Under the pieces are notes generated by a model that was not told the origin of the DNA, ran no database searches, and saw nothing but the letters and a program-made list of their open reading frames with translations. Shown here piece after piece: positions 1 through 5,669 of a stretch of DNA of 6,801 bases. This DNA comes from JBCFBK01 sp050173895 (GTDB lineage: Bacteria > Bacteroidota > Bacteroidia > Bacteroidales > Prolixibacteraceae). Positions within the stretch are counted from its first letter, which is position 1; every line of letters starts with the position of its first letter. Where the stretch lies: NCBI GenBank assembly GCA_050173895.1, contig JBFXKJ010000215.1, positions 1-6,801 of the forward strand, in the 5' to 3' direction. The position numbers were made by a program, and so were the translations under genes.

Positions 1-655
1 AGGATTCAAACTGCTTTCTGGAAAGCTCTGAAAAATCAGCCATAATTCCGTCATAGCGAACCCGGTCCAGGATCAACCCGTCCAGATCAGGATATTTGAT
101 AGTTACCTCCTTTAAAACATTTAAAATATGTGTCTGATAATCCGGATTTGTCGGGTTGATCATCGCCGAATATTTCTTTTTTTGCGTCATAATCGATACG
201 ATACCCGAATCAGGTGTATAAACCATACTGGCCCATTCCGGATGATCCGTATATACCTGTCCGCGATCAAAAAAGTTATGTCCCCCCACAAAAATATTGA
301 GCGAGGCATGTACTTCCAGTCCCAATTGATGTGCTTTATCAATAAAATGACCCAGGTAATCAAAGTCCGGGCGATGAAATCCATCCCATTCTTTCATCTG
401 TCGTGCATATTCACTTGGATAAAGAACTTCTCCCGTTATCGGGCGGATATCGACTACGGCATGTGTAAAGCCAATGTCTTTAATTTTTTTCAGGTAGAAA
501 TCGATCGAATCCGGATAGCTGAACCGCGCAAAGTTGGCTTCTGCGTCAAACCACATCAGTGCAGGCTTCGGGGTGCTGTCTGTTTCTGCTGCCTTTGGTG
601 CGCAGGCCGAAAGGAAGGAAAGAATTAAAAGAGAAATACTGATTTGTTTCTTCAT
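1..655 (-). CDS. GHL10-type glycosyl hydrolase-like lipoprotein, partial (3' end outside window)
   Basis: Reading down from an ATG at 655 gives 218 uninterrupted codons to the window edge, with no stop, so the C-terminal half is missing. The N-terminus is a lipoprotein signal peptide: two lysines, a hydrophobic stretch, then lipobox LSAC with Cys18, followed by a short polar linker to about residue 30. The rest resembles the first half of a GHL10 (family 10-like glycosyl hydrolase, Pfam PF02638) TIM barrel. Visible motifs are MWFDAEANF (34-42), VVDIRPITGEVLY (67-79), HQLGLEVHASLN (109-120), INPTNPDY (166-173) and LDGLILDRVRYD (191-202). The gene upstream has the same motifs in the same order, so the two are paralogues. 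The start is set by the signal peptide; the upstream bases are AT-rich with no Shine-Dalgarno, as is usual in Bacteroidota. It lies 40 bases after its paralogue and is probably co-transcribed. Glycan cleavage at the cell surface is inferred from family and context; the substrate is unknown. Confidence 0.85.
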   Translation of the reverse strand, partial: MKKQISISLLILSFLSACAPKAAETDSTPKPALMWFDAEANFARFSYPDSIDFYLKKIKDIGFTHAVVDIRPITGEVLYPSEYARQMKEWDGFHRPDFDYLGHFIDKAHQLGLEVHASLNIFVGGHNFFDRGQVYTDHPEWASMVYTPDSGIVSIMTQKKKYSAMINPTNPDYQTHILNVLKEVTIKYPDLDGLILDRVRYDGIMADFSELSRKQFES

Positions 656-695
656 GCGTTGAAAATTTGTTTATTGGCAGGAATAAATTCCCTTC

Positions 696-2078
696 TTATT
701 TATTTTTTGACGACAGGTACGCGTCAATTCCCGTTTTGACATACTGCCATTGATTTTTATTTTTCAGATGGATCATATCGAACAGGAAATAACCGTCACA
801 GGCGTTGATCGCAGCATCGACCGATTGGGTGATCGCCGCATTCACAAGTGCATCACCGGCTGTGGCCCACTCACCGTTCCCTACGTCCGGTCCGCCGATA
901 ACTAAAGCGTCGCCCTTGATCTTTTCCTTTGCTTTTGAGCAAAACCCCTGAACAGTCCATTCAGTGGTTCCGTATATCCGGGAAGGCGATGCATATGCAC
1001 CGATCAGGATGACATCCATGACGTCGGCATACCCGTACTTTTGATAAGCGGAAGTTGCCCAGGCCGGATAATCGGCCGCGGTGTTGTAGTTCGGACTGGC
1101 CCAGTTAACGCCAACGCCATAATACGTGGAATACCACCCTCCGACGTAGACCCCGAACTGAATATCGTTGTTTTTTGCCTTCACCCTTGCGGCAGCCTTA
1201 TCCATAAAATCATGAATTATTTTTACCCTGAACTCCAGCCATTGCTTGAAATAAGGCGGAAGCACTGATGGAAGACTTCCTGTTTTTGTTCCTGCCGTCA
1301 TGACATCGGCAGGAAAATTTTGGATTGAATAGCCAATGTATTCCTCGAATTTCTTTTTGGTATAGGTTGAAAAGTCGCTGTCCAGGTCGTCAAACCGTCC
1401 CCTGTCAAGGATAATGCCATCTAAACCATCATAGGCAGCAAGATCTTCCAGCAAGTCGCATAAATAGTTCTGAACATCGGTGTTCACCGGGTTAAAAAAC
1501 CTGGCTCCTGAACCTCCCTGATCGAGTGTGCTTACTACACCCGACGTCGTGAGCAACTGCGTTGCCCACTCCCGTCTGGAGGGATTCCTGAACAAGAGTC
1601 CTTCCGATCCAAGACTGGTTGTGTTGCCTCCTGTAAAGGTATTAAATCCGGCATGTACTTTCAGGCCCAGCTGATGTCCGGCGTCGATAAATGCCTGAAG
1701 ATAGTCCCAGGTGACCGTGCGTTCTATTTTCGCGTATCCCGCCGGCAACCAGGCGCCCAGCCATTTTACCTGCTCTCCGGCATCGGTTGCAAACAAAACA
1801 TCGCCGGTGGTGGGTCTGACATCGACCACAATATCCGTGAACCCGGCATTTTTTGCCAGACTGAGATCACGGAGAATATGATCTTTACTGTTGGCAAACT
1901 CAGGAAAATTAGCTGCCGCATCAATCCAGATATAGCGTGGCTTTTCCGTGCCCCCGTCATCATCATCATCCCATTCCCATTCGTACTCCTGGTCATGATC
2001 TCCGCCACAGGAACCAACCAGCAGGGAAGAAGAAACCAGAAATAATAACGGGAAGATCAAATGGTTGAGCTTTTTCAT
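696..2078 (-). CDS. GHL10-type glycosyl hydrolase-like lipoprotein, complete
   Basis: This 460-residue protein starts with a lipoprotein signal peptide (lipobox VGSC, Cys24). A strongly acidic, Trp-containing linker follows (31-41) and then a full TIM-barrel-like domain (about 48-455). Motifs that read as successive barrel strands are YIWIDAAANF (49-58), VVDVRPTTGDVLF (84-96), HQLGLKVHAGFN (135-146), FFNPVNTD (194-201), LDGIILDRGRFDD (219-231), QFGVYVGGWY (307-316), DVILIGAY (355-362), LVIGGPD (392-398) and GYFLFDM (429-435). These fit the GHL10 family (PF02638), often annotated 'family 10 glycosylhydrolase'. Acidic residues at strand ends, notably Asp225, are candidate active-site groups by inference. 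The only characterised relative I can name is E. coli DigH (YddW), a peptidoglycan glycan-strand hydrolase; similarity is at family level and does not fix the substrate. A hairpin lies just before the gene. A surface or periplasm-facing lipid-anchored enzyme is likely. Confidence 0.88.
   Translation of the reverse strand: MKKLNHLIFPLLFLVSSSLLVGSCGGDHDQEYEWEWDDDDDGGTEKPRYIWIDAAANFPEFANSKDHILRDLSLAKNAGFTDIVVDVRPTTGDVLFATDAGEQVKWLGAWLPAGYAKIERTVTWDYLQAFIDAGHQLGLKVHAGFNTFTGGNTTSLGSEGLLFRNPSRREWATQLLTTSGVVSTLDQGGSGARFFNPVNTDVQNYLCDLLEDLAAYDGLDGIILDRGRFDDLDSDFSTYTKKKFEEYIGYSIQNFPADVMTAGTKTGSLPSVLPPYFKQWLEFRVKIIHDFMDKAAARVKAKNNDIQFGVYVGGWYSTYYGVGVNWASPNYNTAADYPAWATSAYQKYGYADVMDVILIGAYASPSRIYGTTEWTVQGFCSKAKEKIKGDALVIGGPDVGNGEWATAGDALVNAAITQSVDAAINACDGYFLFDMIHLKNKNQWQYVKTGIDAYLSSKNK
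1956..1988 (-). repeat. Low-complexity acidic/Trp codon tract in lipoprotein linker
   Basis: Directly after the lipobox region, the upstream GHL10 gene encodes E-Y-E-W-E-W followed by five Asp (residues 31-41). At DNA level this is a doubled GAATGG unit followed by four GAT codons and one GAC. It is an in-frame simple-sequence tract with three- or six-base units, so slippage would change linker length without breaking the frame. Acidic residues soon after the lipid-anchored Cys resemble the lipoprotein export signals reported in Bacteroidota, which favour display on the outer face of the outer membrane. That role is an inference. Confidence 0.6.
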
Positions 2079-2095
2079 AATGTTGTTATTTAAAT

Positions 2096-2124
2096 AGAGT
2101 GGTATCTCCGGGAGATACCACTCT
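2096..2124 (-). terminator. Perfect 14-bp inverted repeat; intercistronic hairpin, atypical terminator
   Basis: The arms AGAGTGGTATCTCC (2096-2109) and GGAGATACCACTCT (2111-2124) are perfect inverted repeats around a single base. As RNA this gives about 12-13 base pairs with a 3-5 base loop. In the direction of transcription it starts nine bases after the TAA of the 557-residue lipoprotein gene and ends 17 bases before the ATG of the GHL10 gene. The bases after the stem are AUUUAAAU and then A-rich, without the run of U expected of a strong intrinsic terminator. It may be a partial terminator or attenuator, an RNA-processing or 3'-end-stabilising stem, or a binding site; the sequence does not choose between them. 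Confidence 0.6.
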
Positions 2125-2133
2125 AAGCTGATC

Positions 2134-3807
2134 TTACATATCGATGCAGTCGAACTGATATCCGACTACATAACCATTCGTGAACATAAAGTACAAATAG
2201 AGATAAAAACCATCGTCTGAAACCCGCAAGGCCACATCCCCTGTTCCGTTGCCATTGGCAACAACCGGAGAAATGCCTTTCGGTCCGTATTTATCGCGGT
2301 CACATTCCCAAACCACTGCACTGCAGGTTTTGGTTTCCAGATTACCGGAAAAACCGGCGTCACTGCTTACGTCAAGCAGCCATATCGCATCCGCCGCTCC
2401 CCAGGTAAAGCTGTTCACCCAGTTTAATGTGGCGTATTTGGCGTTGTTGAATTCGACATAGTCTACCGCGTTTGGAATATAGTTCGCACTAATGGCATCG
2501 AGGCTTTTCCGGACCGCATTGGTGCTTCCGTTCACCCAGGCGAAGGTATTGTCAGAGTATGATGCGACATAATAATCGCTGGTCACATTGGTTGGTGACG
2601 TATAAACAATATCGGCATTGGTGGTCCATCCTTTGGTCAATCCACTCATGGTAATAATCTCGGGGGTTTGGGAAGTCAGCACCCCACCGGTAACCGTCCA
2701 GCGGGCAAACTTCTGTCCGGCCGCAAGAATCGGCGCTGTGATAATGGCGTCATTGTCAATGCTCCCGCTGACCGATATTTTCCGTCCAACTGCCAATCCT
2801 CCGTTCCACTCGATCATTAACTCAGGCGTCGCCGTCACAGATGTTAATTTCCATATTTTAAAGGATCCGGCGTTGGGGGCCAGATTACAGATCAACACGT
2901 TCCCGTCGCGGTCGGCTGTGTTGTAAAAGTTGACCAGACTCCCTTTGACAGCACCGAGCTCTACTTCTCCGGCTTTCTCTCCTGTTTTTGCATTCAGATA
3001 GATACTGTTCGTCCCACGCGTATTTAGGACGACATAATCGCCCGTTACGGCCATACCGCCGGTCAGGTTGTCCACTGTAATCCCCAGATCCGCTTTCAGC
3101 TTTTTCGCAAATAAAAGCTTCGCACTCCCGGACCGGATGCCAAAAGGCAACTTTTCAGGAATTTCCTTCTTTACCGTATAAACGCTTTTGGTCACACCAT
3201 CATGAGCGGTAACTGTGAGCTGCTGACCGACATTGAAATCCATCACGATCGTCTCCGGATCAGGAGAGATCGTGGCATGGTACGACAAGGTCACATCTGC
3301 CAATTCCGGGTCCAGATTACCAATGGCAACAAGCGAAATCGTTTTTTCTGTCTCGTTGATCACACCGGTCAGGCCCGCCGAAGGCAGCTTGAACTCTTTG
3401 ATGAAGCAGGCCGCACTCTTCCGGATTTCTCCTCTTACCGTGTACTGCTTTTTTTCCTTCCGCTGGTCGGTTACCATGATTAGGTTATCTTTACTCAAAT
3501 CCAGATACAAAAGAGCCGGAGAAACAATTACATTATCATCGAGATTGGCCCTGACCCGCATATTCGTGAGCATGGATTCAGTAATCTGATTGTCGCTGCT
3601 TTCCGGATAAAAATACGGGACCGGAATTATAATCTCCGTGGTTCCTTCAGTAATATATCCGGTAAATTCACCCGTCCCGTCCGGGAAAGTAGCGGTAATG
3701 CTGTTTATTCCTTTACGGGACACTGACGGCAATAACTCGTCAGGCTCCTGGCAACCGGCTAAAATGGTTACCAGGAAAGCTATTGCTGTAATTAATTTAC
3801 TTTTCAT
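2134..3807 (-). CDS. PUL surface lipoprotein with Ig-like repeats (DUF5018/DUF4623-like), putative glycan-binding
   Basis: This 557-residue protein has a lipoprotein signal peptide with lipobox LAGC (Cys19) and an acidic Q-E-P-D-E stretch right after the Cys, consistent with surface export. Two successive segments look like Ig-type beta-sandwich repeats. The first (about 34-126) begins INSITATF and ends YTVRGEI. The second (about 136-214) begins IKEFKLP and ends VYTVKKE. From about residue 238 to the end the chain is beta-rich and full of aromatic and Asn/Gly residues, with stretches such as LTGGMAVTGDYVVLNTRG (248-265) and YLNAKTGEKAGEVELG (270-285) that suggest a propeller-like fold. Proteins labelled DUF5018 or DUF4623 commonly sit at this position after susD in Bacteroidota; I assign that resemblance from memory of the family style, not from a search. 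No catalytic motif is recognisable. Role by position: a surface glycan-binding protein (SusE/F-like in function, not shown homologous). Confidence 0.72.
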   Translation of the reverse strand: MKSKLITAIAFLVTILAGCQEPDELLPSVSRKGINSITATFPDGTGEFTGYITEGTTEIIIPVPYFYPESSDNQITESMLTNMRVRANLDDNVIVSPALLYLDLSKDNLIMVTDQRKEKKQYTVRGEIRKSAACFIKEFKLPSAGLTGVINETEKTISLVAIGNLDPELADVTLSYHATISPDPETIVMDFNVGQQLTVTAHDGVTKSVYTVKKEIPEKLPFGIRSGSAKLLFAKKLKADLGITVDNLTGGMAVTGDYVVLNTRGTNSIYLNAKTGEKAGEVELGAVKGSLVNFYNTADRDGNVLICNLAPNAGSFKIWKLTSVTATPELMIEWNGGLAVGRKISVSGSIDNDAIITAPILAAGQKFARWTVTGGVLTSQTPEIITMSGLTKGWTTNADIVYTSPTNVTSDYYVASYSDNTFAWVNGSTNAVRKSLDAISANYIPNAVDYVEFNNAKYATLNWVNSFTWGAADAIWLLDVSSDAGFSGNLETKTCSAVVWECDRDKYGPKGISPVVANGNGTGDVALRVSDDGFYLYLYFMFTNGYVVGYQFDCIDM

Positions 3808-4019
3808 ATGTTTATCGTTTCAAATTAACTGTGCATAATTTGCGTACTAAACTTCATCACTTTTCTAAAGAACATCGACGTATGGAACTCGCATAACATC
3901 ATCTTGGGCGTAAACCACTGTCTGCATGCTCGTTTCATGTGTGGAACAGCCATAACGTGGTGTTTATGCTCACTTTCAGTTGGTGTTGCAATGGCATGGC
4001 TATTTCATCTGTATGCATT
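3808..4019. other. 212-base intergenic spacer between susD-like gene and next lipoprotein gene
   Basis: This is the longest gene-free stretch in the window; the other gaps are 9, 40 and 55 bases. By hand count its GC content is about 40%, below the flanking genes. No strong terminator-like hairpin was found after the susD stop. It holds a weak promoter candidate near its downstream end and a 37-codon open frame with no recognisable product (3938 to 3825, minus strand). It could be a site of internal transcription control, an untranslated leader, or decayed sequence. Confidence 0.5.
3821..3851 (-). promoter_or_regulatory. Candidate Bacteroidota-type promoter (-33/-7-like)
   Basis: On the minus strand TTTA (3851-3848) is followed, after exactly 19 bases, by TTAATTTG (3828-3821). 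The Bacteroides housekeeping consensus is TTTG, about 19 bases, then TAnnTTTG, so each box has one mismatch. The -7-like box ends only 13 bases before the ATG at 3807, which would leave a very short 5' untranslated leader. The AT-rich composition makes a chance match plausible. Confidence 0.22.
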
Positions 4020-5660
4020 TTATTTCCATTCATCGTATTGTTCAATTGCCGAGTTATTGGCAAGTTCGCTGTAAGGCACAGGCAAAACGTAGGTCTTTGC
4101 CAGGAATTTGCGATCCTGCAGGTCGCAGTCAACATACTCATAGGAATAGCCTCCGGCTGCTTTGGTGATTTTCATTCCATGCACGCGGTAATTATTGTAT
4201 TCCGTGTGGGCCAGTTTCCACCGGCGCATGTCCCAGTATAAGTGTCCCTCATAGGCAAGTTCTATTTTCCTTTCCTGCCGGATAGCATTAAACAGCGCTT
4301 CGCCGCTCAGACCTGTCTTGCCCGGCAGATTGACACCCGGGCGGGCGCGTACAGCATTAATGTCATTTAATGCAGCCCCGCTGCTGCCAAGCCGGTAATT
4401 GGCTTCGGCTCTGTTCAGATAAACTTCGGCCAGGCGGATTTCGACCCAGGCCTGGGTACTCCGATAGGTGACCAGGTCGGTATGGGCCTCGTCCATATAC
4501 TTGCGCAGGTAGTAACCCGTTGTTGTCCGGCCTTTGGCATAGGTATCGTCGCGGTACCCCATGTATTTCCCTTTGGTCCCGTCAACGCAGTTCTCCATGA
4601 TTTTCCCTTTCCAGCTTGCTCCGTTGTATATCACCGTGGCGTGAAAGCGAGGTTCCAGTTCAGTGTATGGCGGACGAGTTGTCGTACCTCCGGCCGGGTG
4701 CCAGGCGCTCCAGTCGACTGATGTTCCGTTCGCCTTTTCATACGATTCCACCATCTCCTGGGTAGGTGTTCCGCTTCCTCCCTGATTTTCAATCTCGCCA
4801 AAGGGTGCGTAATCTTTGTCGAACGTGTGATTGGGTCCTGTGATCAGATAGTCATACTCCAGAATGGACTCCTCGTTTCCCCCTTGCCACGCGTCAGCGT
4901 AATTATCGGTCAGCGCGTATAGGTTAAGCGCCAAAACGGCATCTGCAGCATCTTTGGCTTCCTGCCAGCGTTCAGCATAGAGCATGGCCCTCGACTTAAA
5001 AGCCAGCGCTGCCCCTTTGGTCACCCTGCCTTTGTTCACAGCAGGCCAGCTTTCCGGCAACGCCTCTGCAGCAAAATCCAGATCTTCCTCGATCAGATCC
5101 CAGGTCTGCTCTGCCGTTGAACATGGTTTATCCTTTTCCAGATTCATGTCGGTGTAAAGGATCACGCCTCCATGGCGTTTCGCCAGCTGAAAGTAAAGGT
5201 ACGCACGAAAGAAACGAGCCTGTCCCTCAAAAAGACGATTGGTCGCTTCGTCAAGGGTCGAATAGGCCTTAAGTCCTACCAAAAATTCATTGACTCGTCT
5301 GATCCTTTCATAGGTATCACCCCAGGTATTGAGCAAATTTCCTGTGGGGGACATGGTCTCAGGGGTAAAGACGTACATATTGGCATCGCCGGCTTTACTC
5401 CCGGGAACGTAGGAACCATACTTCAGGGTCTCAGTCAGTCCCTCCGTCAAATTGCCGCTGAACTGAGAGGTGCCGAAATTACCGTAGCGATCCAGATAGG
5501 GATAAAATGCATTGACGTATAAGGTTACGTTGGCTTCGTTCTTCCAGACCACTTCATCTGAGATCCGGTCGGTTGGTGTTGTTTCCAGAAATTCATTGCA
5601 ACCGCTCAGGCTGACAGTTCCAGCCAGAATCGCTATTTTTAATATCTTGCTTCTCTTCAT
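4020..5660 (-). CDS. SusD/RagB-family outer-membrane glycan-binding lipoprotein
   Basis: This complete 546-residue protein has the length and layout typical of SusD/RagB proteins. The signal peptide ends in lipobox LSGC (Cys21), followed by NEFLETTPTD, a typical SusD mature N-terminus. The TPR-like signature GQARFFRAYLYFQLA (146-160) and KRHGGV (161-166) lies in the N-terminal domain. The C-terminal SusD signatures are all present: EIRLAEVYLNRAEAN (407-421), LNDINAVRARPGV (431-443), RQERKIELAYEGHLYWDMRRW (461-481), and LPVPYSEL (526-533) near the end. Family knowledge: the protein is lipid-anchored on the cell surface, forms a hinged lid over its SusC partner, and captures the glycan before import. 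Its start is nine bases after the susC stop, so the two are almost certainly co-transcribed. Start choice is supported by the signal peptide. The bound glycan cannot be read from the sequence. Confidence 0.97.
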   Translation of the reverse strand: MKRSKILKIAILAGTVSLSGCNEFLETTPTDRISDEVVWKNEANVTLYVNAFYPYLDRYGNFGTSQFSGNLTEGLTETLKYGSYVPGSKAGDANMYVFTPETMSPTGNLLNTWGDTYERIRRVNEFLVGLKAYSTLDEATNRLFEGQARFFRAYLYFQLAKRHGGVILYTDMNLEKDKPCSTAEQTWDLIEEDLDFAAEALPESWPAVNKGRVTKGAALAFKSRAMLYAERWQEAKDAADAVLALNLYALTDNYADAWQGGNEESILEYDYLITGPNHTFDKDYAPFGEIENQGGSGTPTQEMVESYEKANGTSVDWSAWHPAGGTTTRPPYTELEPRFHATVIYNGASWKGKIMENCVDGTKGKYMGYRDDTYAKGRTTTGYYLRKYMDEAHTDLVTYRSTQAWVEIRLAEVYLNRAEANYRLGSSGAALNDINAVRARPGVNLPGKTGLSGEALFNAIRQERKIELAYEGHLYWDMRRWKLAHTEYNNYRVHGMKITKAAGGYSYEYVDCDLQDRKFLAKTYVLPVPYSELANNSAIEQYDEWK

Positions 5661-5669
5661 GTCAAAAAG

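Noticed and set aside
185..190. Thought of as possible glycoside hydrolase family 10 xylanase because of the name 'family 10-like'
   Set aside because: The GHL10 group is distinct from CAZy GH10 xylanases; the expected GH10 Glu-centred catalytic motifs are not seen in the paralogues, so no xylanase call is made.
128..628. Plus-strand 166-codon open frame
   Set aside because: It is antisense to the partial GHL10 lipoprotein gene, whose signal peptide and barrel motifs are clear. The plus-strand product is rich in Cys, Arg and Ile, with no recognisable domain.
678..692. Small inverted repeat GGAAT-TT-ATTCC between the two GHL10 genes
   Set aside because: The stem is four or five base pairs with a very tight loop and no U-run. 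It is too weak to call a terminator.
3953..3970. CATAA/TTATG inverted repeat in the post-susD spacer
   Set aside because: A five-base-pair AT-rich stem with an eight-base loop is expected by chance in this composition.
3935..4141. Minus-strand 68-codon frame overlapping the susD 3' end and spacer
   Set aside because: Its first two thirds lie out of frame within the SusD C-terminal domain, so it is a shadow, and the remaining residues resemble nothing.
3939..4241. Plus-strand 100-codon hydrophobic open frame reaching into the post-susD spacer
   Set aside because: Most of it is antisense to the conserved SusD C-terminus. The hydrophobic look comes from the complement of that coding sequence, and no ribosome site or family match is visible.
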